From: Nitrosomonas nitrosa
Lineage (GTDB): Bacteria; Pseudomonadota; Gammaproteobacteria; Burkholderiales; Nitrosomonadaceae
Assembly: GCF_003051105.1 (NCBI RefSeq)
Contig: NZ_QAOO01000006.1
Location: forward strand, 62,001 to 126,000
Direction of reading: 5' to 3'
Length of the DNA stretch: 64,000 bases
Position 1 is the first letter of the stretch. Every line of letters starts with the position of its first letter. Under the pieces are notes generated by a model. It did not search any database and was not told the DNA's origin. It saw only the letters and a program-made list of their open reading frames with translations. Below, piece after piece: positions 19,681 through 27,721 of this stretch. The position numbers and the translations under genes were made by a program.

Positions 19681-20283
19681 ATGTCTGTACTCGTCACTCG
19701 ACCTGCACCTGATTTTACTAAACCTGCGGTACTGCCCAATGGCACCTTCGATGAAAATTTCAATTTTCATACCCATATCCGCAACAAATATGCGGTATTG
19801 TTTTTCTACCCGCTGGATTTTACCTTTGTTTGCCCTTCAGAAATCATTGCCCATTCTCATCGTGCAAAGGATTTTCAGCAACGGAATGTTGAAGTGATCG
19901 GCGTATCGGTAGATTCTCATTTCACACACTACGCTTGGCGTAATACGCCGGTAACGAAAGGTGGGATTGGGCCGATCGATATCACATTGGTTGCCGATTT
20001 GGGTGGCGAAGTGATGAATGCTTATGGCGTTAGCCATCCCAACCATGTTGCGCTGCGCGGTTCGTTCTTGATCGATAGGCAAGGGATCGTTCGTCATCAA
20101 GTCGTCAATGATTTGCCGCTCGGCCGTGATGTCGATGAAATGATCCGTATGGTCGATGCGCTGCGTTTCTTTGAAGAGCAAGGTGAAGTATGCCCTGCAG
20201 GTTGGAAGAGCGGTGATCCCGGCATGAAACCGAGTCCGGAAGGCGTTGCTGAGTATCTCAGCAGCCATGCCGATAAACTATAA
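19681..20283 (+). CDS. typical 2-Cys peroxiredoxin (AhpC/Prx1)
   Basis: A 200-residue typical 2-Cys peroxiredoxin. The peroxidatic cysteine is C51 in DFTFVCPSE, and the resolving cysteine is in GEVCPAGWK near 171. The C-terminus (SPEGVAEYLSSHADKL) is the helix of the floating, sensitive type. It reduces peroxide and peroxynitrite using thioredoxin or AhpF. A purine-rich ribosome site (AGAAAGGA) precedes the start, and a strong hairpin follows the stop. It stands alone. Confidence 0.93.
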   Translation: MSVLVTRPAPDFTKPAVLPNGTFDENFNFHTHIRNKYAVLFFYPLDFTFVCPSEIIAHSHRAKDFQQRNVEVIGVSVDSHFTHYAWRNTPVTKGGIGPIDITLVADLGGEVMNAYGVSHPNHVALRGSFLIDRQGIVRHQVVNDLPLGRDVDEMIRMVDALRFFEEQGEVCPAGWKSGDPGMKPSPEGVAEYLSSHADKL

Positions 20284-20309
20284 GTTAAACCCTCTGTTTG
20301 GTAATCAAT

Positions 20310-20340
20310 AAAGGCCGGGATGTTGGACATCTCGGCCTTT
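20310..20340 (+). terminator. rho-independent terminator
   Basis: A 14 bp stem with one G-T pair (AAAGGCCGGGATGT with ACATCTCGGCCTTT) and a 3-base loop, 27 bp after the peroxiredoxin stop. The T-run after it is weak. Confidence 0.7.
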
Positions 20341-20512
20341 ATTACATCGTTTTATCACAAATCCTAACGCAACCCTGGTTATTTTCTGTACGCACGCCTG
20401 TGGGCTATGCTGGATCGACGAGTACCCCTGTCTTCGTTCAGGTATGGACGCATCGGCCATATTCCCATGAAGGGCAAAAAGAAAACGGTATTATCGGCAT
20501 GACGCAAGGGCG

Positions 20513-21694
20513 ATGATGCGCTGGGATATTTTTTGCCGCGTCATCGATAACTACGGCGATATAGGTGTGTGCTGGCGGTTGTCGCGGCAGCTTGTCATGG
20601 AATATCGATTCGCCGTACGGTTGTGGGTGGACGATATGACCCGTCTTCAACGCCTATGTCCGGCAGTTGATGCTCGACTGGCAATACAAAGTTGCCGAGG
20701 AGTGGAGGTGAGGCATTGGCGCCACCCTTTTCCTAACGTGACGCCGGCGGATGTGGTGATCGAAGCTTTCGGGTGTGAATTGCCGGAGAATTACGTGTCG
20801 GCGATGGCTGGCACCTGTTCTCGGCAGCATGACCAAATCCAGAATGGATGCACCATCAGTACAGAAGCAGGAACCCCGCGAGCATGGATTAATCTGGAGT
20901 ATCTATCGGCGGAACAGTGGGTGGAAGGCTGTCATGGCTTGGCCTCACCGCATCCACGCATGCCGTTGACCAAGTATTTCTTCTTTCCCGGTTTCACCGC
21001 GGCAACTGGCGGATTGCTGCGAGAAAAAGGATTGTTGGCGCAACGCGAGGCTTTTCAGAGCGACACCGTGAAGTTTTGGCGTCAGCTGGGTTTGGCGCCC
21101 CCTGCGGCTACCGAAACAGTGGTCTCGCTGTTTTGCTATGACAGCGCGCCAGTGAGCCGTTTACTTGATAGTTGGGCTGCCTCGGTTACCCCTGTTCGTT
21201 GCCTGGTGCCAGCAAGCCACTTGTTGCAGCAGATCGCGGGCTGGGCCGGAATACAAACGCTGGCGCCAGGCGCCAGTGTGCTCCGCGGCAACCTGACTTT
21301 ACATATCATTCCTTTTTTATCCCAAGAGGATTATGACGCTTTGCTGTGGGCGTGCGATTGCAATTTTGTACGCGGTGAAGATTCTTTCGTACGTGCGCAG
21401 TGGGCAGCACGGCCGCTGGTTTGGCATATCTACCCGCAGCAGGATCAGGCGCACCTGGTCAAGCTCGAGGCATTTCTCGACCGCTATTGTCACGATTTAA
21501 TGCCAGATGCAGCCACGGCAGTGCGCACATTTCACCGGCAGTGGAATGGTGATGGGAATTTGGATTGGAGTGGCTTCTGGCAGTTTCGCGCCCAGTTGCA
21601 ACGCCATGCCACGGCCTGGGCAGAACAGCTCGCTCGATTTAAAGATCTCGCTTACAACTTGGTGCATTTTTGTAAAGATCGCACAAACCACTAG
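20513..21694 (+). CDS. earP: EF-P arginine rhamnosyltransferase EarP
   Basis: A 393-residue GT-B glycosyltransferase that adds rhamnose from dTDP-rhamnose to arginine 32 of EF-P. Markers: the N-terminal DIFCRVIDNYGDIGVCWRL with the two catalytic-site aspartates (D12 and D16 in this numbering), FFPGFTAATGGLLRE, and the nucleotide-sugar binding segment VRGEDSFVRAQWAARPLVWH in the second half. Its target, efp, follows 164 bp downstream. ATG codons at 20513 and 20516 are both possible; AAGGGCG lies just before them. Confidence 0.95.
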   Translation: MMRWDIFCRVIDNYGDIGVCWRLSRQLVMEYRFAVRLWVDDMTRLQRLCPAVDARLAIQSCRGVEVRHWRHPFPNVTPADVVIEAFGCELPENYVSAMAGTCSRQHDQIQNGCTISTEAGTPRAWINLEYLSAEQWVEGCHGLASPHPRMPLTKYFFFPGFTAATGGLLREKGLLAQREAFQSDTVKFWRQLGLAPPAATETVVSLFCYDSAPVSRLLDSWAASVTPVRCLVPASHLLQQIAGWAGIQTLAPGASVLRGNLTLHIIPFLSQEDYDALLWACDCNFVRGEDSFVRAQWAARPLVWHIYPQQDQAHLVKLEAFLDRYCHDLMPDAATAVRTFHRQWNGDGNLDWSGFWQFRAQLQRHATAWAEQLARFKDLAYNLVHFCKDRTNH

Positions 21695-21858
21695 CTGAAA
21701 AAGTTTGCGTGCGAACAAACCTGAGTGAATGTATCTGACTGATATTTAACAAGTAAAATTCGCAAGAATTACGTTGACTCAACGACGAAAATTAGATTTT
21801 TTGAAAGCTGTCCGAGTATAATAGGTGATTTTTAGCTCCCAGATTTTATATAGATTAG

Positions 21859-22416
21859 ATGAAAACAGCACAGGAACTTAGAGTAGGTAATGTATTTATG
21901 GTGGGTAGCAACCCCATGGTCGTCTTGAAAACCGAATTCAGCAAATCCGGCCGGAATTCTTCCGTGGTAAAAATGAAATTCAAGAATCTGCTGACCGAAT
22001 CGCCCAGCGAAGCCGTGTACAAAGCGGATGATAAGTTTGATGTCGTCGTGCTGGATAAGAAGGAGGTCACATACTCTTATTTTGCTGATCCCATGTACGT
22101 TTTCATGGACGCTGAGTACAATCAATATGAAGTTGAAGCGGAAACGATGGGGGATGCACTGAATTTCTTGGAAGATGGTATGGCATGCGAAGTCGTATTT
22201 TATAATGGTAAGGCGATTTCAGTTGAGCTCCCTAACTCGGTCGTACGGGAAATCACCTACACCGAACCTGCCGTGAAAGGCGATACCACCGGGAAAGTGC
22301 TGAAACCGGCCAAAATAGGCACCGGCTTCGAACTGTCGGTACCGCTGTTCTGCGAAATCGGTGACAAAATCGAAATTGACACCCGTACAATGGAATACCG
22401 TAGCCGGGTCAAATAA
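21859..22416 (+). CDS. efp: elongation factor P, arginine-32 type
   Basis: A 185-residue EF-P with its three domains complete. It rescues ribosomes stalled at polyproline. The modified tip is an arginine: R32 in [12 protein letters not shown], not the lysine used by the EpmA/YmoA-type pathways. This matches EarP rhamnosylation, and the modifying gene is immediately upstream. The C-terminal end ([17 protein letters not shown]) is typical. A TATAAT at 21817-21822, in the gap after earP, suggests its own promoter. Confidence 0.97.
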   Translation: MKTAQELRVGNVFMVGSNPMVVLKTEFSKSGRNSSVVKMKFKNLLTESPSEAVYKADDKFDVVVLDKKEVTYSYFADPMYVFMDAEYNQYEVEAETMGDALNFLEDGMACEVVFYNGKAISVELPNSVVREITYTEPAVKGDTTGKVLKPAKIGTGFELSVPLFCEIGDKIEIDTRTMEYRSRVK

Positions 22417-22439
22417 GGTTTTCGACTACAACAAAACAT

Positions 22440-22459
22440 AAGGAGCCAATTGGCTCCTT
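22440..22459 (+). terminator. rho-independent terminator of efp
   Basis: A perfect 20 bp palindrome (AAGGAGCCAATTGGCTCCTT) followed by TTGTTGTTT, 23 bp after the efp stop. Confidence 0.8.
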
Positions 22460-22713
22460 TGTTGTTTGGAGCACGTAGCAGCGAGAAGGATTATTTTCGT
22501 TCAGCCATCGCTGAGAAAATTATCCTTTTTATCTTCGAAGAAAGTGAGTAAAGGCAAATTATTTTTTGTTAACTTTTTCTTTGTGAGCGATTACTTATGC
22601 GTATTATGGTGAAATTCAAATTGTGGGTTAGCCAACGATTCCAGCATGGGGTGTACAAAAGCGCTGTGCGGCGCGTACCTGACGTGGGGCGATTCCGGTT
22701 AGCTGCTGGCTCG

Positions 22714-23100
22714 ATGCGTGCATCGTGTACAGTCAAGGCATTGCTGGAGCGATCCATTTGTGTGGTAGCGCTGTGCTGTTTTGTATCGACGGGTCATGCT
22801 TCAACTCCAGCCCCAGCCCCTAACGATCCAACAACGGTCATGATATTGCTGGGCGAGCAGGATCTTACAAGCTGTAAGTTGTTGGGGAATGTGACGGGCT
22901 CCTCGCTGGACAGTGAGAACGAAGCTTCTTACCCGGTGCGGCTGATGTCGGCCAGAAACAAATTGAGAAACGAAGCGGCTAGCCTGGGGGGTAACACGGT
23001 GCACGTGAGACAGATCGATGCCAGAAATGCAGGCCGGTTTGAGATACCTGGAACCGATAAAAAAATCACCTTTACTGGACAAGCTTATTTTTGCGAATAA
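22714..23100 (+). CDS. exported DUF4156-like protein
   Basis: A 128-residue protein with a Sec signal (SICVVALCCFVSTGHA) and a mature domain that resembles DUF4156/RcsF-type lipoproteins: SCKLLGNVTGSS near 50, then ARNKLRNEAASLGGNTVHVR, and a C-terminal GQAYFCE with a paired cysteine. The two cysteines probably form a disulfide in the periplasm. The ATG at 22714 is preferred since it places the signal peptide at the N-terminus; an in-frame ATG at 22597 gives 167 residues with an extra basic arm. No neighbour suggests a specific role. Confidence 0.65.
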   Translation: MRASCTVKALLERSICVVALCCFVSTGHASTPAPAPNDPTTVMILLGEQDLTSCKLLGNVTGSSLDSENEASYPVRLMSARNKLRNEAASLGGNTVHVRQIDARNAGRFEIPGTDKKITFTGQAYFCE

Positions 23101-23216
23101 CTCTGCCCGGTAAAGTTAACCGAGTGCATGCTTTGGATCATGCGTTTGCCAGAACGTGTCTGGCACAGACAGCCGGGCACTATTCATGTTTCTTTCCCGA
23201 TGGATGGGAGGCAAGG

Positions 23217-24404
23217 CTAAGCAGTGACCGGCCAATATTCCAGGCCGGTTTGAGTCAAGCCTACCAGGTCGATATTCGCTTGGTTGAGCGGTGTGTCTGC
23301 CGCCATGACGCCAATGGAAGCGGTAGTGTAAATGGAATGATCCAATAATTCTATGTAGTAAGCGGCTTCCTCGGCACTAGGGGCGAAACCTACAACATTT
23401 TCATAAAGCAGATTGACGACCATCGCATGGTTGGTAGCGTCTGCTCCAAGCGCTGTCTCGATGGCCAGTTGCATTAACTCCTCAAAGTGCATACCGTTAT
23501 CGAGCAAATGCAAACCGATTCCCGCATACACTTTGTTCGATATGGATTCTGGGCCGAATACCGCACCCAGTATCTTTGCGGTGATACCTGCATTTCCATT
23601 GAGGTCGAGTGCGAGGGCGGTATTGCTAAAAAGAATGCGTTCAATATCGATGAGCGCATCAGAGCCCTCCCATCCGCCATTGGTGTGTTCGATCAACCAG
23701 CTTTCATCAGGACGCTTTGCTAAGTGGTATTCAGCAGCATTACCGTGATATCGAGCACTATCGAGCGCTTCCTTGCCGATTAACACGTCATCACCTCCAA
23801 AGCCAGTTAGGGTATCTCGGCCTGCACCGCCTTCAATGATATGGGATTGGTCATGGTTGGCAGTGAACGGTGTCTGGTAGCCTTGGAACACAGCCATATA
23901 TTCATTGGCAGTGGTTCCATTGCCATCAGCGGGACTGAATACCGCGCCCGATAGCAGATAGCCCTTTAGCCCGGCTACATCGGATGATTGGCTGCCTGTT
24001 CCTATTAGGTGTGAAGCGGCCAACATGCCAGAGACCGTGATCAAATTACCATTCAGGATTTGCCCGGCGTACTTATCGAGCCCCAGAAAGGTGATTCGCC
24101 CCCATAACGTATCGTGCCACTCGCGCACGATGATTTCTTGTGCCGCACCGTTATGAAGATAATCCTGCTTGCTCGTTATGCCGTTTTTTCCTGACCAGTT
24201 ACCCACCCAATCATTTCTGAATAGATTGTGGTCACTGTTATCGAAACTGTAATACCCCAGATCAAAAAGCGCCGCCTCACCAAACTGATATTTTCCAATA
24301 TAACCATATCGATTCTCCGTATCATAGTTCTGAACCCCACCGGGAATACTGGAAGATTCCTTGAACCCAAGCAAATCGAAATAATCCTGATAAGTGTTAG
24401 TCAC
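23217..24404 (-). CDS. RTX-type protein with a lysozyme-like N-terminus and DUF4214-like C-terminus
   Basis: A 395-residue protein in three parts. Residues about 1-165 resemble phage-type lysozyme or transglycosylase folds (RYGYIGKYQFGEAALFDLGY, later SGMLAASHLIGTG). A calcium-binding RTX nonapeptide pair follows (GGAGRDTLTGFGGDDVLIG, near 190-210). The C-terminal third resembles DUF4214. There is no Sec signal; RTX repeats and no leader suggest type I secretion. The start is GTG at 24404 with AGGAG upstream, overlapping the previous gene in GTGACTAA. Inferred role: a secreted peptidoglycan-active protein, paired with the small exported protein whose gene overlaps it. Confidence 0.6.
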   Translation of the reverse strand: MTNTYQDYFDLLGFKESSSIPGGVQNYDTENRYGYIGKYQFGEAALFDLGYYSFDNSDHNLFRNDWVGNWSGKNGITSKQDYLHNGAAQEIIVREWHDTLWGRITFLGLDKYAGQILNGNLITVSGMLAASHLIGTGSQSSDVAGLKGYLLSGAVFSPADGNGTTANEYMAVFQGYQTPFTANHDQSHIIEGGAGRDTLTGFGGDDVLIGKEALDSARYHGNAAEYHLAKRPDESWLIEHTNGGWEGSDALIDIERILFSNTALALDLNGNAGITAKILGAVFGPESISNKVYAGIGLHLLDNGMHFEELMQLAIETALGADATNHAMVVNLLYENVVGFAPSAEEAAYYIELLDHSIYTTASIGVMAADTPLNQANIDLVGLTQTGLEYWPVTA

Positions 24405-24936
24405 AATGATCGCTCCTATGCTGAAACCGAATGATTTCGTCCGTTTGTTTTAGATCGCCATTTTTCCAGCGATAGCGCATATATTCATTTGCTGTGGGAA
24501 GACCGGTTTTATCCCTGGGTTTGATCGCAATGTTATGGAAACCATTATTGCTCCTATCATCGAGTATCAGGATATCGGCAGAGCCGCTGCGTGCGGTCTG
24601 ATACGCCAGTTTTTCATTTTCCGGATCGAGTTGGAAAAAGATAAGATGGCACCCGCCTTGACCGCACATACCGGTACCCGATAAATAAAGAATGGTCTCC
24701 TCGAGACCGTCATCGTTGAGATCGTATTTTGCGATTTTTCCTTTGGGATGTTTTGTAGGAAATTTGTTGAGGGCGGATTGCCAACTCGCTGCAATGATCG
24801 CTGGCACCCCCGCCTCGTTGATCAGCGCGCTGACTTGTTCGTGGGTTATGTTTTCGAATTCGAGCTTGACGAGACATTTTTCTTGCGCCCAGGCGGGAGT
24901 AGCTAGCATGGCCGTGATAAGCAGTAAAAAAATCAA
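24397..24936 (-). CDS. small exported protein, candidate immunity partner
   Basis: A 179-residue protein with a Sec signal peptide (residues 1-17, ending PAWA). The start is TTG at 24936, supported by AAGGGG six bases upstream; ATGs just before it are in another frame. The mature part has KYDLNDDGLEETILYLSG followed by the cysteine pair CGQGGC, a pattern seen in periplasmic proteins, including some lysozyme-inhibitor-like ones (from memory, not searched). It overlaps the lysozyme-like gene by 8 bp, so they are translationally coupled. A periplasmic inhibitor protecting the cell from its partner is a reasonable guess, not shown. Confidence 0.6.
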   Translation of the reverse strand: MIFLLLITAMLATPAWAQEKCLVKLEFENITHEQVSALINEAGVPAIIAASWQSALNKFPTKHPKGKIAKYDLNDDGLEETILYLSGTGMCGQGGCHLIFFQLDPENEKLAYQTARSGSADILILDDRSNNGFHNIAIKPRDKTGLPTANEYMRYRWKNGDLKQTDEIIRFQHRSDHCD

Positions 24937-25010
24937 GAAAACCCCTTGACATCATGAAATAATCCACACTTTTTTTCTGAGGTCATTATATGCCGGCTAA
25001 GTATCCGTTA

Positions 25011-25091
25011 ATATAGGAAAAATTATAATTATTTGATTTGTAAATATTATTTTATTTGTTTTAAATTTAATCAATTTGTAAAAAGATATTA
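25011..25091. other. extremely AT-rich segment
   Basis: This stretch is almost entirely A and T, with TTTAAATTTAAT-type runs, and borders three DnaA-box-like sites. It could be an unwinding element or simply a promoter-rich spacer for the minus-strand gene at 24936. Confidence 0.45.
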
Positions 25092-25123
25092 CGAACAGCT
25101 ATCTTAGCGCAGCTATGTACATG

Positions 25124-25158
25124 TTATCCACAAGTTTATCCCCAGAAAATGTGGACAA
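25124..25158. promoter_or_regulatory. cluster of DnaA-box-like sites
   Basis: Three 9-mers lie within 35 bp: TTATCCACA at 25124-25132 (a perfect match to the DnaA box consensus TTATNCACA), TTATCCCCA at 25136-25144 (one mismatch) and, inverted, TTGTCCACA at 25150-25158 (one mismatch). No dnaA, dnaN or plasmid initiator gene is nearby. Confidence 0.55.
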
Positions 25159-25182
25159 GATACGGGGGCAATTATCGTGCAT

Positions 25183-25839
25183 TCACCGAAGCGTCAGCAA
25201 AAAGATAGCTTCCTGTATTCGACTCAACCCCCGTTCCCGGAAACGTTGGTTCTGCTCGAGCACGTCCAGCTTAGCCAATAATTGTATCTCGGCATGGTCA
25301 TGATAGAGTGCTTGCACTTCTTCCGGTGAAACCGCATAAGGCGGCCCCGCCATTTCAGACTGGGGATAATCGAAAGTGATGAGCAAGATTTTTGTCGCAG
25401 ACGGCAAAATTGTCGCTAGGTGATGAACATAGCGCTTGCGCATCTCGGGGGGTAGGGCAACCATAGAGGCGCGATCGTATACAGCGCGTACATTTTTGAG
25501 GTCGGCTTGACTCAATTCAAAAAAATTGCCGTGCAGGATCGTGATGCCGTCCGTCTCATAATGATTGAACTGTCCACGGATCACGTGCTGGGGAACGAGA
25601 TCGTTCTCTTTGAAGAAAGTGTGTACCGCAAACTCACTCAACTCGATACCCAGCACCGCGTGTCCCTGCTCGTGCAGCCAGATCATATCGCGGCTTTTCC
25701 CACAGAGCGGAACAAATACCTTGTCACCATGCGCAATATGGAGCGTATCCCAATACTGACGCAAATAGGGATTCACTTCATCCTGGTGAAAGCCGATTTC
25801 ACCTTGTTTCCAACGGCTTATCCAATAATCATCTTCCAT
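25183..25839 (-). CDS. tpm: thiopurine S-methyltransferase (bacterial TPMT)
   Basis: A 218-residue SAM-dependent methyltransferase of the bacterial TPMT family. Family markers: DYWISRWKQGEIGFHQDEVN at the N-terminus, the SAM segment VFVPLCGKSRDMIWLHEQGH near residue 42, GIELSEFAVHTFF and VYDRASMVALPPEMRKRY near 125. Bacterial members methylate thiopurines and take part in selenium and tellurium methylation. It is intact and of normal length. The last codons end 25 bp beyond the DnaA-box-like cluster. Confidence 0.93.
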   Translation of the reverse strand: MEDDYWISRWKQGEIGFHQDEVNPYLRQYWDTLHIAHGDKVFVPLCGKSRDMIWLHEQGHAVLGIELSEFAVHTFFKENDLVPQHVIRGQFNHYETDGITILHGNFFELSQADLKNVRAVYDRASMVALPPEMRKRYVHHLATILPSATKILLITFDYPQSEMAGPPYAVSPEEVQALYHDHAEIQLLAKLDVLEQNQRFRERGLSRIQEAIFLLTLR

Positions 25840-26433
25840 TTTATGTCCATAAATTTAGTAAAAACCATCAGCAAGCAATCCGCTAGTGACTGCACAAGAC
25901 TAACACGAGAACAAAGATGGGTGCTGGAGGTCTTGCTGGCCGATCTGGATGTACCGGATCGATACCAATCCCCTCAAGCGTGTGCTCTGCACCATTCCGA
26001 TAAAACGAAAGATTTGGAAAATTAGCAAGAACGATGACAACTGTACAGCTCAGCTACCTAAACAAACGGGCCACTAGGACCCTGAAGGTAAATCAGAAAA
26101 ATCTGCGGATGATAGATGGATCCGGAAAATTAGTTGCTAGGCTCTATAATCCTACCAATTATAGAAAACGGCAAAGCCTGTTATAAACATTCATCACCAA
26201 GATAATCGAATTGTCGTGTTCGGCAGGCAGGCGGCTGCGCTACAAGAACGTGCAGCCGACATTCCACAAGCTGCTACACCCTTGCAGTATCACACCACGT
26301 ACGGCGGCATGCAGACCAAGGATCCATGATGTCCGGCATGGCTTCGCCGTTAGCACCATCATTGATGGCTACAAGGCAGGTGAGCCCGGGGAGCGGAAAA
26401 GGCCGCTCCCTGTGGGTTTTGGTTTTAACTCGG
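25840..26433. other. intergenic region with a possible decayed coding segment
   Basis: Nearly 600 bp with no intact gene. A plus-strand frame around 26185-26325 (containing RIVVFGRQAAAL and PLQYHTTYGGMQT, ending at a TGA at 26328) reads like the end of a lost gene, but no family was recognised. An 8 bp GC-rich hairpin at 26389-26410 lies near the HU stop without a T-run in the HU direction. Confidence 0.3.
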
Positions 26434-26712
26434 CTATTTCTTGGCAACTGCACTTTTGAAGGTTGCACCGGCAGAGAATTTGGGCACGGTTGTCGCAGCA
26501 ATCGAAAGTTTCTCGCCTGTTCTGGGATTCTTGCCTTCCCGGGCAGCGCGTTCGGTTGTTTTGAACGAACCAAAACCGGGCAGCGTGACATCATCACCGT
26601 TACTTACGGTCTCAACGATGGTATCCAGCGCAGCGTTCAAGGCACGACCTGCATCAGCTTTGGTTAAGTTGGCGCGGATGGCAATCTGCTCAATCAATTC
26701 AGTCTTGTTCAT
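26434..26712 (-). CDS. hup: DNA-binding protein HU
   Basis: A 92-residue HU protein of the DNABII family, close to HupB-type. It has the N-terminal helices (MNKTELIEQIAIRANLTKAD), the GFGSF hinge and the beta-arm segment REGKNPRTGEKLSI with the intercalating proline. It bends and compacts DNA nonspecifically as a dimer. The ribosome site AGGAGG lies before the start on the minus strand. Gene order around it is not informative. Confidence 0.96.
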   Translation of the reverse strand: MNKTELIEQIAIRANLTKADAGRALNAALDTIVETVSNGDDVTLPGFGSFKTTERAAREGKNPRTGEKLSIAATTVPKFSAGATFKSAVAKK

Positions 26713-26852
26713 CGCTTCAAATCCTCCTGTGGGTTGAGAAGCCAGCAGTATAGCCGTTTAGCTTTGTTGCCAGCGTGAAAGCCGATGAGAAAACATCAAG
26801 GTTACTTTATGGAACCTATTGGACTATAATGGGCTTTTAGCAGGAGAATGCC

Positions 26853-27062
26853 ATGTCTATAAACGTAAAGTTGTCAGAGGAGCTGGTTGCTCAGGCCAAA
26901 CGTTACGCACAAATTCAGCATCGCTCGGTACCCAAGCAAATCGAATATTGGTCGCAGATTGGCAGAATCGCCGAAGAGAATCCCGATTTACCGTTTAGCG
27001 TGATCCGCGATATCCTGCTCGCTGATCAGGAGGAGCCTGTCGGCGAATATAAGTTCGGCTGA
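26853..27062 (+). CDS. ParD-like antitoxin
   Basis: A 69-residue protein with the start of a ParD-like type II antitoxin (MSINVKLSEELVAQAKRYA, then HRSVPKQIEYWSQIGRIAEE), which would fold as a ribbon-helix-helix DNA-binding domain. The C-terminal tail (about 45-69) is the probable toxin-binding segment. It overlaps the toxin gene by one base (TGATG), typical of coupled pairs. Like others, it probably represses its own promoter. Confidence 0.8.
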   Translation: MSINVKLSEELVAQAKRYAQIQHRSVPKQIEYWSQIGRIAEENPDLPFSVIRDILLADQEEPVGEYKFG

Positions 27063-27343
27063 TGCGACTGCTTGTTACCCCTACATTTGAGCGTGCTGTA
27101 AAAAAGCTGCATCCCAAACAAAAATCTGAACTGCTGGATGAAGCAGTGCGCACCATCGCTAACCATCCTGAGTACGGTGAAGCGAAGGTGGGAGATCTAC
27201 AAGGCATTCGAGTCTACAAGTTCCATTTATCGAACCAGTTGTGCATGCTGGCTTACCGTATTCTCGATGAGAATAGCCTGAAACTGCTAACCTTTGGTCC
27301 GCACGAGCATTTTTATCGCGATCTCAAGCGGCAAGACAAGTAA
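27062..27343 (+). CDS. RelE/ParE-family toxin
   Basis: A 93-residue RelE/ParE-fold toxin, intact. The N-terminus RLLVTPTFERAVKKLHPKQK and the segment GDLQGIRVYKFHLSNQLCML, followed by FGPHEHFYRDLKR, are typical of the family. Members cut mRNA on the ribosome or poison gyrase; the motif set does not settle which. It directly follows its ParD-like antitoxin, sharing one base. Confidence 0.85.
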   Translation: MRLLVTPTFERAVKKLHPKQKSELLDEAVRTIANHPEYGEAKVGDLQGIRVYKFHLSNQLCMLAYRILDENSLKLLTFGPHEHFYRDLKRQDK

Positions 27344-27347
27344 TTTT

Positions 27348-27537
27348 TCAGGCTACAGCGGCTTCGCGCTGCAAAGCCACGTCAGCAAAGGTTTGTTCGC
27401 ATCCAGCTAGGATTGCCTGTTTGCCAGTCCAGTCCTGCCAGCGGCGTACAATCACATCACAATACATAGATAGGATCGAGTTCCAACAGTCGGGCCTGAC
27501 GCCCCGACTTCTCAGCAGCGATTAGCGTGCTAATATA
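27348..27537 (-). pseudogene. relic of an N4/N6 DNA methyltransferase C-terminus
   Basis: On the minus strand the segment translates as the end of a prophage-type DNA methyltransferase: STLIAAEKSGRQARLLELDP, then a frame change, then CDVIVRRWQDWTGKQAI and a short tail ending in a stop at 27348. The frame change is caused by what looks like four extra bases (GTAT) near 27468. There is no catalytic DPPY-type motif, since only the C-terminal part survives. It is a dead gene left next to the ParD/RelE pair. Confidence 0.65.
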
Positions 27538-27721
27538 TTGATTGTGGATTGTTTTTGTTGATGATCGTTGCGCTTAATACCTTGGTTGATTGTGTTTATG
27601 TAAATTTTTCCGACAACATGAGAGCAAGTTGCACATCAAACGGTTGATTTGCTGCATTGGCTAAGAAAAAAAGTCCCTGGTGCTACAAATGGAAATTGGC
27701 GCATTTTGTTGGCTAGAACCT

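Noticed and set aside
21801..21822. TTGAAA/TATAAT as a full sigma-70 promoter of efp
   Set aside because: The spacing is only 10 bases. The TATAAT alone may be used, but the pair is not a valid promoter.
25507..26025. 172-codon plus-strand ORF
   Set aside because: Its first two thirds are antisense to tpm, and no motif or ribosome site supports it.
26389..26410. GC-rich hairpin near the HU stop
   Set aside because: The stem is good, but the T-rich side faces the plus strand, away from hup, so calling it the hup terminator is not justified.
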